64,000 bases of DNA from Chrysomallon squamiferum (lineage: Eukaryota > Mollusca > Gastropoda > Neomphalida > Peltospiridae). Location of the stretch: positions 14,714,440 to 14,778,439 of the forward strand of contig CM022666.1 of assembly GCA_012295275.1 (NCBI GenBank). The letters run 5' to 3'. The notes beneath the pieces were generated by a model. It was not told the DNA's origin. It did no database searches and saw only the letters and a program-made list of their open reading frames with translations. The translations under genes were made by a program, and so were the position numbers. Below, in pieces: positions 1 through 12,600 of this stretch (position 1 is the stretch's first letter; each line of letters opens with the position of its first letter).

Positions 1-884
1 AATAATAATAATAATAATAAGAAGAAAACGCAAATGAAACGAACACACACAAACAATCACACACATAGAGAAATAAAAAATAAAAATGAAGAAAGAAAAC
101 AGCATAAAAGAACGTAGATTGAATTCCTGACATTCCATGCGTTTTTACAGAGATATAGTATTTGATTTATTAACCAATTATGACAATAGAATAATACTAA
201 ACTTGTCAACCTGGGGACGTTGGTAGAACAAACCAAAGCAAACTGGTGCGCAGTGACGTCACGACTGCAGAAAAATGGCAGCGAATATATGTACTCTTTA
301 GTGGTTATACTTCGTTATTAATTAAAACTTGATGGAAAAAAAATGCAACAACATATGGACTATTTGGCTATTTTTTCCTATACCGAAAACAAATAAAAAA
401 ATAATGAATAAATGAATAAATAAAATAAAATAAAATAAAATAATAATAAAATACATTTGAAAATGCAATAGTTAAAAACAAGATGCTTTGACTTTGTCTC
501 ATACGTGGTCTCGCCTCAGTTCACCTTTTCCCTGTTCCATCTGAAGGCACACGATTATTTGCGTAAAATCTTCATTATAACATATAAATCGCTTATTAAT
601 CCAGTGAGATGAACAAACAATAGATATAGGCCATCTCTTAATTTATATATTTTAGGTTTCGCTTTGAAAAGCAGTGACCAGTATATTACAGTATTTGTTT
701 TCTCCGGTTAGTAAACTAGCATGTTATTCATCATCATCATCATCATTATCATCATCATCATCTTTGTGGTTATGTCAATATTTTACTTCGTCGTCTTCTT
801 CATCATCATCTTATTACTGTTATTATTGTTTTTTTTATTCTTGTAGTTTTTATTTATTTATTTATTTATTTATTTACGTTTCAG
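1..884. other. AT-rich non-coding stretch
   Basis: No coding exon is supported here. It contains short simple repeats (AAT at 1-20, AAAT/AAATA at about 400-450, TCA/TCATCA at 728-810, TTTA at 850-876) and one CRE-type site described separately. The open frame from 674 is mostly serine codons from the TCA repeat. Only its last part, after 884, looks like coding sequence. Confidence 0.6.
254..285 (+). promoter_or_regulatory. CRE-type element shared with 47581
   Basis: A perfect palindromic TGACGTCA (254-261) is followed by CGACT, then AGAAAA and GCAGCG. The same arrangement recurs at 47581-47612. TGACGTCA is the classical CREB/ATF binding site. Whether this one is bound, and which transcript it would serve, cannot be seen from the sequence. 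Confidence 0.4.
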
Positions 885-1135
885 CTATCATGTGTTTGTT
901 GTCCAGTGTCTGCTGTTTTCTGAGTTACCGTGGTCACAGACATTCTGAACCACAGAGAGAAAAAATCACTGTCATTGACGTTGTTGCAGACTCCAGCACC
1001 ACCGACGTTGACTCTTTTCAAAACAACAAAACGTATTTAAATGAACATGACATAACACAAGGAACTGTAGAAGAAGGCAAAACGTTAATTTCGGAAACTT
1101 GTGACATCACAGGAGATAAAAACAGTACAAGCTGA
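885..1135 (+). CDS. Possible terminal exon, unknown protein
   Basis: A good acceptor (pyrimidine-rich run ending TTTCAG at 879-884) precedes an open frame running to a stop at 1133-1135, about 83 residues. Its start is hydrophobic and cysteine-rich (residues CLLSSVCCFLSY), like the end of a membrane span. A polar acidic tail follows (DVVADSSTTDVDSFQNN). Codon use is more GC-rich than the surrounding sequence, which supports coding. The upstream exons would lie left of the window. No domain is recognised. It could also be a chance open frame, since no conserved motif anchors it. Confidence 0.3.
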
Positions 1136-1194
1136 CGCAGAGACTGTTGTGACGTTTCCACATATTTGTGACATCATATTATTCCGATTGTTAT

Positions 1195-1198
<4 letters not shown>

Positions 1199-1293
<95 letters not shown>

Positions 1294-1345
1294 CGCTCTC
1301 TTTTTATGATTATATCTATCTATCTATCTATCCATCCATCCATCC
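1199..1345. repeat. (CT)n then (TATC)/(CATC)n microsatellites
   Basis: An uninterrupted (CT) run spans about 1199-1291. It is followed 20 bp later by short TATC and CATC runs. The open frames across it (Leu-Ser repeats) are artefacts. Confidence 0.97.
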
Positions 1346-1493
1346 ATTCATCTACTATATATTTATATTTGTGAATTTCTTAACATCATCATAAAAACAG
1401 AATTCATAGTAACTTACTTCTCTTTATCTTAGCAATATTGTTTTCGTTACCTGTTTTTATTTTATTATTGTTTATTGTTATTTTTTTCTTTGT

Positions 1494-1526
<33 letters not shown>

Positions 1527-1726
1527 TATTTTGTATATATTTGCCTAAAGATGAAATGACCTCACTTATCGCATTCTGTTATAATTCCATCAACCCACAT
1601 CTTGCGCGTTAATTAATAAAAACCGTCTAATATATGTTTGTTTTTTTTCTGTTGGAGGAGGGGAAAGAAACAAAAGAGAAAAAAAACCCTGATTTTTAAG
1701 GATTTGATTTGATTGTTTGTTTGTCG

Positions 1727-1757
<31 letters not shown>

Positions 1758-2587
1758 CATGGTAGACATATCAGAACATTCTCTAGATGTTCAGATATTC
1801 GTATATAGTAACACTTACACACAAACACTCACATACACACACATAGAGACAATGCAAAGTGACTAAGTTAATGTGGTAATACGTTAATCTTGGCTTAGGT
1901 TTGTACGTATTAGACATCTATTGTTAACAAGCTATTATCAGCTAAAAAGTGTGTTTGTTGTTTCTTTCTATGACGAGTTGTTATGTACTCTCTGATACGA
2001 TACGCTATGAATTTATTCTTATTTTACGCTGCAGAAAAATGTGTTATATAATCGGTTTTCACACAGAGTCGCTATACACACAGTTGTGGGTTTGGGGGAT
2101 ATGTGTTTGTATGTGTGCGTGTGTGTGTGTGTGTGTGGGTGTGGGTGTGTGCCTGTGTGTATCTGTTCCTGTGTATGGATGAAAGGATGGTGTACATATA
2201 TGTGGCTATTTATTTACTTAAAACTAAACGATCAAAACAATGTAATCGAATTACATATAACAACAAAAAAGAAAATAATAATAAGAAACTATAAACTATA
2301 AAAAAGAGCAAACTTAAATGAATCAATAATAATAATAATAATAATAGTTGCACATGCAACAGTAATTGTTTCTATGGGGAATTGCTTAACGACGGAATGA
2401 TAGCTTTTGAATATTTCTATTTCAAGTCAGTAAAGTGGAATGTAAAAGAAATTAAAATCATCAAGTGAGGTAACTCGTCTGCATAACAGAGAAATCTCTC
2501 CAGAAAGAGAGTACTATACCTTTAAGACGACTTATTAAGTCTAGCAAGATGGATGTTAAAAAAAAATGTAAAGAAAATTTAGAAAAG
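1346..2587. other. Non-coding, several simple repeats
   Basis: No gene is seen. It holds a TA run (about 1495-1516), a poly-T tract (about 1727-1755), CA-rich sequence near 1815-1850, and a GT run at about 2113-2155. The open frames over the GT run are repeat artefacts. Confidence 0.7.
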
Positions 2588-2680
2588 ATAGAATAATAGG
2601 TGACTGTTTCAGAGAATATATATATAAAATAAATGACATATTTTCAGGGATAAATCATAATTTATTATTATAAATATTCG

Positions 2681-2684
<4 letters not shown>

Positions 2685-2731
<47 letters not shown>
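2685..2731. repeat. (CA)n microsatellite
   Basis: CA dinucleotide run of roughly 24 units, in the first copy of the diverged tandem repeat. A matching CA run sits at 6768-6837 in the third copy. Confidence 0.97.
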
Positions 2732-2736
<5 letters not shown>

Positions 2737-3928
2737 GACAGACAGAAAATAAATAAAGTAACAACAGGAATAAAAATTTACTTGTGAAAATTGTCCCGTT
2801 TTACAAAAACATTGTTTTTCTCAGAAAATATTTGCATTAGAATTAAATTTTAATGATAAAATAATTTTTATAATTTCACTTATGTGAAATAAAAATAGTA
2901 AAGAACATCATATCTGTTATTTGTCATATCAAAATAACAGTTGTATTTTTATCAAAATATTGTTTTAATCCTACACTTAATTAAAATGCACTGATAGAGA
3001 GTTAGTAATGACTTTAGAAATTAATACCCGAAAAAAAAGAAAAAAAATCCATAAAATTAGTTCTAACTACTATCGTCTATAATCGTGTTTATAATTCATA
3101 TTTTTTCAGTTTTTAAATATTTACCTAATTAATGTCAGAAAACGGAAGGAAATACACAAAAATGAAATAGCAGAGCGTATACAGACGTCCATGGGCTGTT
3201 TAGAACCTGTATTCTATAATTAGGGGAAGTTCCGTTATTTTATAAATTAAGAAACACTGGGAATAACAAACTAAAAATTGGCATTTAAGTTGCAAACTAA
3301 ATTCAGAAAGGCTGTGGTGTTTACTGAACGATGTCTGTACGTATTCGACGATCGTTTTAAACGAGATCTTTGCGCATTCTTGCGACACGTTGTCTGAATT
3401 CCGTCTGTGCAAGACAAAGGACCACTCAGGCAATGGTGATTATGATTTAAACGTTTTTCTTGTATGTAACATACATGCTGACTGATTGAAAATAGCTAAA
3501 TATATTATTGTTGGATAGTTTATTGTGTTATTCTGTAGTACGTACCTACGCTCAAAAACTAAGATAACGTATGTTAATAACTAAAAGATTAGTTAGAAAG
3601 TTAAAGTAACCAATTGGTCGTAATTAGTTTAGTATTATCTATCAGCGCTATTTGCTTTTATATTGCATCGTTCGAATCGTACAATTAATTATATGTTACC
3701 AATTAATTATATGTAATTTATATGAAAATATATATATATGCACATACATACATACATATATATAACAATTATCCATATTGAGTTCTTTTTTGCGTTATTG
3801 TTCTCTAGTGGATACAGAATAGTCTCAGATAATTAACAACTGTCTCGTGACGATATTATAGTTTGTTACCCTTTAGACGGGACGAGACAAATTTTGAGTA
3901 TTAATACCAATCAGACTAGACACCGTGA

Positions 3929-3930
<2 letters not shown>

Positions 3931-3972
<42 letters not shown>
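3931..3972. repeat. (GT)n microsatellite
   Basis: Uninterrupted GT run of about 21 units. Confidence 0.97.
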
Positions 3973-3977
<5 letters not shown>

Positions 3978-4741
3978 GATTATTATTACTGGGTGGTGTT
4001 TTTAGGGGGGTTGTTTGTATATGGTCTTATTTTTTATTATTATTTAATTTAAGAAACTGCCGAGGCTAAAGTTATAATTACTCAAAATTAAGTTGTAATT
4101 TTCCTTTCGCTTACTTAATCTTTTTTCTTATTTTTCTCCTTGTGTTAAATCAAATACATTCGCCTATAATCAGTCATTCCCACGGTATCAATAAATGTGT
4201 TGACAATGTCAGACACAATAAATTTATCTGTAAATGGAATGAATATACGACCACAACATACAACATCTACACTGAGGAACACAATACAAGCTGTACAGGG
4301 TCGTATTTTCTATTTAACGTTTGACAAATGATAAACGTTTTCTATTCAGTCAACAACAAACAAACAAAACAATCAAAAAAAGAAGTGTCGTTTTGTGTCA
4401 CTGAAATTTGTTCAGTATGTTGAGCTGTTTCGACAATAGGCAAGACATGAAAACCAGTTTGTCGGAGGTAGTTGCTATGTACGGTTGTCATAAAGAGAAC
4501 GTGCACATAATCTGGTCTCATAGGAGGTCTTCAGTTCCTTTTATAACTGTATTATTTTTACTGCAACAAATTAAATAATATGTAAAAGAATAAAAACTTA
4601 GTATTTAACGAATTTGATTTATATTAAAATACCCCGTATCACATTTGAAGAGAGATCAATGTTGTTAAAATGAATGTGATTAATTATTTTAAAATACAGT
4701 TACATCAAAAAACAGTATATCTAAAAAGTAATAATGATGAT

Positions 4742-4767
4742 GATAATAATAATAATAATAATAATAA

Positions 4768-4798
<31 letters not shown>

Positions 4799-4800
4799 AA
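4742..4800. repeat. (AAT)n(AAG)n compound microsatellite
   Basis: About nine AAT units run directly into about ten AAG units. The Asn/Lys-rich open frame across it is an artefact. Confidence 0.95.
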
Positions 4801-4973
4801 TATTAAAATATATATACATATAAAAATATATATATTTTATTGTAAAGACAAATTCAACATGTAGAACAGAAAACAGGTAATTCTGATGTGAGTGTAGACC
4901 ATTCAGTCTGTTTGTGGATCTCACTCTTTTTCTCTTTGTCTGTATAGATAGAGAAATACGGCAAATTAGCTAA

Positions 4974-4976
<3 letters not shown>

Positions 4977-5060
<84 letters not shown>
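4977..5060. repeat. (AG)n microsatellite
   Basis: Pure AG run of about 84 bp at the end of diverged repeat copy A. Confidence 0.97.
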
Positions 5061-5061
<1 letters not shown>

Positions 5062-6211
5062 ATACAAAACCACACTTTACAGAGATGTTTGTTGTTGTTC
5101 TTTTGTGTTTGTGTTTTTTGTATACAGAACGAAATATATTGTTTAATTTATTATTTGTTTTTCTCTCTGTACCTCGTGAATATTTGAAGCAAGGAAAAAA
5201 TACAAATGAAATAACACAGCAATAAAAGTTGTGAAAATCGTCTCATTTTATAATCACTTTTATAATTTAATTATAAAACATTTCTTACAACATATGTTGC
5301 GTTAAAAAAAAAACAGTATAGAAAAACATTACACTAAATGTATTATATCAAAATATCAGACGTATTTTTATTAAAATATCTTTTATATTTACATTTAGTT
5401 AAAATGCATGGAACAGTGTAGTCAGTATTTTCTTGAGAAATTAAATAAATAAATAGGCAAAAGTTTTATCCAGTTATCAGGAGTAATACGTATTTATTTT
5501 ATTTCATATTATTATTATTGTTATTATTATTATTATTTTTTTTTTTCAACGTTTCTTCGCTGAATTACATTTTTATTACGTAACCTAATCTAAGAAACAG
5601 GCGAAGTTTAGACTTAGTTAAGTAAAGTTAAGTCGTTAGTTTTCCTATTTTTCGTCTTGACTCTATTATTCTCACGTTATCAGTGAGTGTGTTAACAAAC
5701 CCGAACACAATAAATTTATTTTTAAACGGAAATACGATCACAGCATAATATAAACAACATTCATTTTAAAACATCAGTATTATATGATGTAAATTATCTG
5801 TATGTACGAATATAACGCAAGCTATTTATCTTCTAAAGGACTTATGCGTTATGCATTTTCTATGTCACTAAAACCTGTTCACCAGGTGCTTAGAAGTTGA
5901 CATATTTGACAATAGGTAAGACATGAAAACCAGTTTGTATAGGTAATTACTATGTACGTTGTTATAAACAGTACGTGCAAATAATCTGGTCTCATATTAT
6001 TTGCAATAAATGTAAGTAATATATGAACAAAGAAAGAAAAAAGTAATGCTTAACGAATTGGATATATATTGAAATACCGTATCACTTATAAAGAGATGTA
6101 AATGTGGTTAATATATATGTGATTAATTATTTTAAAATAGTTATATCACAAAATAATGAATCTGATATATATATATATTAAAATAATTAATTACTTAGGG
6201 CTATAAGAATA

Positions 6212-6212
<1 letters not shown>

Positions 6213-6297
<85 letters not shown>
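6213..6297. repeat. (AG)n microsatellite
   Basis: Pure AG run of about 85 bp ending diverged repeat copy B. Confidence 0.97.
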
Positions 6298-6300
<3 letters not shown>

Positions 6301-6766
6301 TAACATATAGCTTACAGAGATTTAGATTTAATTAAAGAAATAGGGAAAACTGTATCCAGTTATCAAGAGCAATACATATTTATATATTTATCTTTTTTTA
6401 CTTATTACTATTTTTTTCATGTTTTCAAAGTTGAAAATCATAACATTTTGGTTTTCTTCGGTGAATTAATTTGTTTCATACTTAAATTTATCGGCAGATG
6501 GAATATACGACTTCAAAATAATACAGACACTGCTCATTTTAAAACTGACTGTTATGTGATATTTATCTTCTATGGGATTAACGAGTGATATATTGTCTTA
6601 AACAGTATCTGTTCAAACAATAACGTTTATTATCTGTTATCAATAGGATTGAGTAACTTTATAGCAAAAACAGAATAATGGTTAGACAGTTCCAGGCAAT
6701 ATGTACAAAATAATTGATATTTTCATGGATTATGCATAATTTATTATTATACATATTGTCTGTCGC

Positions 6767-6767
<1 letters not shown>

Positions 6768-6837
<70 letters not shown>
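6768..6837. repeat. (CA)n microsatellite
   Basis: CA run with a single T interruption near 6795. It matches the CA run at 2685 in the first diverged repeat copy. Confidence 0.97.
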
Positions 6838-6838
<1 letters not shown>

Positions 6839-6991
6839 CCTCACACATTCATATAGAGTCACAGCAAATAAAGTAAGTAGAAACATGAATAAACATTTAC
6901 TTGTATGTATATGTACGTATGTGTGTGTGTCTATACATACATACACATATATACATACACATATGTTCATACACATACGCAGACACAGACA

Positions 6992-7058
<67 letters not shown>

Positions 7059-7073
7059 TTTTTTTTTTTTTTT
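6992..7073. repeat. (TTA)n followed by poly-T
   Basis: About 21 TTA units run into a T tract of about 17 bp. The long Ile, Leu and Tyr open frames here are artefacts. Confidence 0.97.
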
Positions 7074-7839
7074 TATTTATTTTATTTTATTTAATTTAAG
7101 AAACAGCCGAGATTTAAGTTACAATTACACAAAGTTAAGATTTATTTTGTTTTAGTTACTTTTGTAAGTTTATTTTTCTCCTTAAGCTTAATCAAGTGCA
7201 TTCGTCGTGACTATATCACTCTGACCGCATCTGCGAATCTGTTCACAGTGCAAACACAATATATTTATCTGCAGATGGAATTACGACAAAAATATAATGA
7301 AGACACTATTCAGTTTAAAACTGATTGTCATATGATACAAACTATCTATACAGAAGCCTGTAATACAAGCTACTGATCGTCTACATGATTTACGCGTTGT
7401 ACATATTCTGTTTAACGTTTAACAAATGATAAACGTTTCTGGATTTGTTTCATTGAAATCAGTTGAATGGGTGTTTTGAATTTGACATATCTGATAACAG
7501 GTAAGACACAAAAACAAGTTTATTCAGGTAGTTGTTCTGTACGTTTGTTATAAACAGTATGTGCAAACAATCACATCTGAGGTGTTGAGTTCTGTCATAA
7601 TTTATTATTGTTAACTACAACAAATTGAGTAATATATGAAAGAAAAATTAACGTTTAACGAATGTGATATATATTAAAATACCATATCACATTGGGAGAA
7701 ATATAAATGTTGTTAATATGAATCTGATTATCTTAAAATACAGTTATATCAAGAATAATGGATCTATTTTATATATATATTGTAAAGCCAAATTCAAGAT
7801 GTAGAATAGAAAAATTTAGGGTGGATATAGACCAGTCAG

Positions 7840-7840
<1 letters not shown>

Positions 7841-7902
<62 letters not shown>
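7841..7902. repeat. (CT)n, left arm of CT/AG pair
   Basis: CT run of about 62 bp. It is followed 87 bp later by a complementary AG run (7990-8076), so the two can pair as an inverted repeat. Confidence 0.97.
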
Positions 7903-7906
<4 letters not shown>

Positions 7907-7985
7907 GGATCTATTTCTCTGTTTAGATAGAGAGATACAGCGAATTAGATTAAAAAACAAAGAAAACAAAAGAGAAAGTTTTGGG

Positions 7986-7989
<4 letters not shown>

Positions 7990-8076
<87 letters not shown>
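7990..8076. repeat. (AG)n, right arm of CT/AG pair
   Basis: AG run of about 87 bp, complementary in sequence to the CT run at 7841-7902. Confidence 0.97.
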
Positions 8077-8080
<4 letters not shown>

Positions 8081-9049
8081 AAAATGTTCTTTTAGATCTC
8101 TTTTCATCCTTTTTAAAAAACTGATTTTATGTTTATTCACGTTTAATCGATGTATGACTATATTTATATTAACGTGAACTAAATTCATTTGGAGATATCA
8201 TCGTCATGGTTACATCATAAACAAATGTTCGTTTAACCCACGCGTGTTAAACTAGAGAACAAAACAATCAAGACTTCAGTGACTGTCTAATAATCAGATG
8301 AGAAGAGAAATCAGCAAATTAACTTCTTTAATTTAATTAATTGTTTATTTCTTTACAATTTTATCACTTTGCTTACTAACTTACTTAGATATTAACTTAG
8401 TTACTGACTTACTTATTTACTATTATTTCTATATTTCATTTCTATTATTGCACATTTTTATTTATTTATATATTTGTTTTATTATTTCTTTTATTTATTT
8501 CTTTTTTATTTAGTTGTGTTTTAGAACACATTTTGGTGGTACAATAAAAGTTCACACACAAAAATTGAAAAGGAACATTTTTTAATATTAATATTTATCC
8601 ATTGAAATTGTATGTAAAGTACAGAATAAATAAATAAATAAATTAATTAAATTAAATTAAATTAAATTAAATTAAATTAAATTACATTAAATTAAATTAA
8701 ATTAAATTAAATAAATAAGTAAGATATACGAAAAGGGATTAAATTAAATTAAAAATTAAAAATTAAAAAAAGATTAAAAAAATAACAGAAGAGGTAAACG
8801 ATAAAATTACCTCTCCTATTCTTCATTAAAATATAACAAAGAAAAGAGAACATTATTCATGGAAAAGAAGAGGAAAATACATACACCGAGACACATAAAA
8901 AGATGTTAAAATTATCTTCAAACGTCAATAGAAGTTTACACTGATCTGTCTTAACACGCTACATACGACCTTGTTTAAGAGAAAAAGGTCACGAGGCGTA
9001 GTAATATTACCGCAGTGGTTAATACAAACCATATAAGGAGATTTGAGGT
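8077..9049. other. AT-rich spacer with (AAATT)n
   Basis: No gene is seen. A pentanucleotide AAATT array occupies about 8637-8716, flanked by AAAT and TTTA runs. The right part (8,900-9,050) is less repetitive and leads into the TRIM gene promoter. Confidence 0.65.
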
Positions 9050-9170
9050 ATCTGCAGTGTGGGACTATTTCTAAACGGCGAAGGAAACTCAACTGGATCG
9101 AGTCTGAGTTGAAGCTTAAAAGATAATAACTGTGAACTTTGTTTTAAAACAACAGTGTATTTTCACTTAG
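9050..9170 (+). other. Putative TRIM 5' UTR exon
   Basis: A TATA-like CATATAAGG lies near 9030. About 140 bp downstream, CTTAG|GTAAGG at 9166-9176 is a strong donor. The next good acceptor is TTTTGCAG ending at 9875, which lies 37 bp upstream of the TRIM start codon. I infer an untranslated first exon and a 5' UTR intron of 9171-9875. The transcription start is not defined by the sequence. Confidence 0.4.
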
Positions 9171-9912
9171 GTAAGGTCACGTTCTTATTCCTATGTTATT
9201 ATCACCACTGCTACCAGTACTAGTAATAATATATTAAGTGTTGTTATTTGTATTATCGTTATTACTATGTTGTTATTTTTGTTGCGTTACATTAACGAAG
9301 TTTAGTAGAGTTACGCTGATTTCTATTATATTGTGTTTACTGATGTAAGAAAACAAAATCCCTATCGTCACTGTAAAGTCTACTGTTAACTGTGAGCAGT
9401 AAGATACATTTTATATACGTCTTTCTATAAACATGAAAGGAAAGTTTATACAGCGGCGGTAGAAAAAAAATTGTATTATCGTTTCGGTAATGAGAGGCGA
9501 TCGCGCAACCTGTCAATTCTCAAAGTTTTTCTCCGATCTGAGATTCAAATCGTTCCGAATCTGTTTCTATCGATGTCGAAATGGTGTTAATCCTTTTCAT
9601 AAATGTTGTTGCCGTTGTCACCATTATTTTGATGTAGTTTCTACGACATCGGGAAATAGTCTTGTTTCTTACTGCACACGCGTTAGAAATTTGGTAACTG
9701 TCGAAAAAATTGTTTTGATTCATCACGACTTGATAATAGTGGTAATTGGTGGATCAGAAACAAATTAAATCAAAATATATTAATTTGATTTTACGAACCA
9801 GGTAAACAGAAAAAATAATTATTCACTTTATCAGTTTAGACTCCAAATACGTAAAAGCTGCTTTCAATTTTGCAGTGGGATCACCTCATTAACAAAGAGA
9901 CGCTGTTGAACG

Positions 9913-11029
9913 ATGGCTGAAAAAGCGGTTGTACCACTTACAGAGTTAAAAGAAGAGTTTGCTACTTGTAATATATGCGAGGAATCGTTTGATGAGGAAG
10001 ATAAATGTCCACGTTTACTGCCGTGTTATCACACTTTCTGTACTACTTGTCTTTATTGCATCTGGAGCAATTCAGAACATGGATTCACATGTCCTAATTG
10101 TAGAGAAACGTGGCCTGTTAACAACTCCGTACAAGAATCGTTTCAACGAAATATAATTTTATGTAATTTAGTTGAGTATCTGAAAATGAAGAACAAACCT
10201 GAACAGTTATTGTGTCAACTCTGTGAAAAACGTTCTAAAGCAACACACTGGTGCCAGGATTGTGACAAGTACATTTGTGATGAATGCTTAGTAAGTCACA
10301 AGAAAATTCCAGTCATAAAACAGCATAAAACGATTCCTTTAACAGAAATGTGTCAGATGACTGCAGATGAATATTTTCTTCAGCGAAAACAGATGTGTAA
10401 AGATCATGACAATATGAAACTTGATCTGTTTTGTAAACAGTGTTGGTCAGCTCTCTGTTCTTCATGTGTTCATGTTTATCACAGAGATCACGACATCTGT
10501 AACCTGAGAGACATTCACGAAGAGAAGAAATATTACATCACAACAGAATTAAACAAGTTACAAGCCTCAAAAGAGGTTTCAGAACAACACAGCATAAAAC
10601 TGAAGCAAGAAAACACAACACTGGATACACACGAAGCACAACTCTTGAAAACAATTGATGATTCGTACGACACAATCATAGCAAAATTATCAGAGAGAAA
10701 GGAACAGATGAAACAAGATGTTGTTTCCAATATAGCCAAACAGAAAGCTGTGCGAGATAAACAGATAAAAGTGATTGCCGAGTCACAAAGTGAAAAGAAC
10801 GATCATGTTCTGTACTGTCAACAGGCGATGCAGTTTGCAAGAGGTGGAGAGTTTCTACAGATGTGTGAATCTCTAGAACAAAGGATTCAGTCTCTAAGTC
10901 AAAGTCTACAGCTGGTTGATGTTCCCATGCAGGAAATCACCTTGGACGACACGTTTGAGCAAGTCAACGAAGTTTTGGAGGAAAATGTTACATTGTATGA
11001 TGGCGTAATTTTCAAAGAGGAAGACACAG
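9913..11029 (+). CDS. TRIM coding exon 1 (RING, B-boxes, coiled coil)
   Basis: Starts at ATG 9913, the first Met of the frame and six codons before the RING segment. It ends at CAG|GTATGA, leaving one base of a split codon. If the donor is not used, the frame continues to a stop at 11083-11085 and adds 18 residues ending in five aspartates. That would give a 390-aa RBCC protein without SPRY. Confidence 0.9.
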
Positions 11030-12567
11030 GTATGAAATGTACTAATGGTGGTGGGGGGGATCATTATGATGATGATGATGATTAAATTAAAGAAAAAGAG
11101 GTAATTGTAGTATTAATCATAATAGTAATTGTAAATCAAAAAAGGAAAGTCTCATGGAACAGAGTTAATGTTTATAGGGTTTTTTTTAGATAAAAATAAC
11201 TTCTGAAGATTCTGTTTTTAGAAACATTACTATCGTTAGTGAAATTTAAAACATGAAAGTTATTTTTTGAAGTTTCCCCAAAACGTAGCATACGCTTAAA
11301 GCATAATATTGCATATAACTTTTGTGAAAAATGTTTCAGCAAGGACGTTAAATAATTTATTAGAAGACGTTCGCTGAAAATATTCCAGTCTATTTATTCA
11401 GTATGTTTGTTACTTACTAAACTCTTAAACTGTCCTACAGACATTAGAGCTGAAAACAAATATTTCTATTGGACGTATATATATATTTATTTGTTTTGTT
11501 TCTTTGTTGTTGTTGTTGTTAGTAAATATTGCCTATATGTCAGATGTAATGAGCGCATCTCCAATATAAAAGTGGTCGACTCAAGCGGCACTATTAAAGT
11601 AACGAATCGAAATACAGATGTTGTGTGATCATTAACCGTTGCAATATTTCAATATATACAATAAGCTCGGTATGAAGTGAGAAAAGTAACGAGCAAGTAA
11701 ACCAGACAAGTAACATATCAGTTACTCTTATGGCAAGAGGTATAAAGAGAATCTATAATAGAATTTATTCTTTAATAAAAATGTTCTTATCCATCATCTG
11801 AAAAACATCAATATAGCGTTGCAGATTATACTAAGGTTTTGTACATTTTTGGTTTTAATACAGTAGCAGATGAAATAATAATACTAATCATAAATAATAG
11901 TTTGGCTTTTATTTCAAACAATAATGTTTCATTAATATTAATTCGATGTTGGTGGACATTTCGAAGTTTGTCATCGCATAGACTCTATTTTGTGTATCAA
12001 ACAATTTCGAGGTACATTCATGGTTTAACATTGATTAGAACGTTAATTTGAAAATATACAGCAACTGAATAATGAAAAGGTAAGTTATTATTACGGTTAC
12101 TACGGTAGATTTTATTTCTACGTCAGCTGACCTACTTATAACATCGAGTCGCGTGTCTTGTCTGGTTCGAGCACATTTTGAGAAGCGAACATCGAGGCGG
12201 TATTTTTCATTGTTAACAGGTTCACAAATTTTTACTGAATCTATAGATTTTGTATAGATAAGTAGATAACGTGTTTTCAGTTTAATTATGTAGTTAGTAT
12301 TTAATAGCTCTGTGATTCAGTAATTTTCAGCACTACTACTTCAGATTTTAGACTATTACTGCTATTACAGTATTGCTACTACTTCTTTTGTTGTTGTTGT
12401 TGCTATTCTTATTCTTATTCTTATTATTACAGAATTGCGTAAAACAAAAAAATTACTGTGTTTAAAACCTAAACCTGTCAGTCACAGAGGAATCTACAGC
12501 GAAATTTCATGTAAGTTACAATTTTTATTTATTTACTTCTAAATATAATAATGATAATAATATATCT

Positions 12568-12600
<33 letters not shown>

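Larger units (their letters stand above)
2588..8076. repeat. Three diverged tandem copies ending in (AG)n
   Basis: Marker segments recur in the same order at roughly 1.5 kb spacing. AAACCAGTTTGT followed by AGTAGTTGCTATGTACG-like sequence occurs at about 4451, 5926 and 7512. AAGAAAC(T/A)G(C/G)CGA occurs at about 4052, 5593 and 7100. A block with CACAATAAATTTATCTG-like sequence lies at about 4210, 5707 and 7255. Each copy ends in a long AG tract (4977-5060, 6213-6297, 7990-8076). Copies differ by many substitutions and indels, so the duplication is old. No protein-coding frame is conserved between copies. Confidence 0.8.

Noticed and set aside
1101-1394. Long Leu-Ser, Arg-Glu, Ile, Thr or Val open frames over microsatellites here and in similar places
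   Set aside because: They are translations of CT, GA, TTA, ACT, TATC or TACA repeats, open only because the repeat has no stop codon in some frames.
3200-3433. Minus-strand 77-residue frame
   Set aside because: It sits in the old diverged repeat, has no domain or splice support, and is not conserved in the other repeat copies.
3655-3700. GTTCGAATC phrase resembling a tRNA T-arm
   Set aside because: No acceptor, D or anticodon arm can be folded around it.
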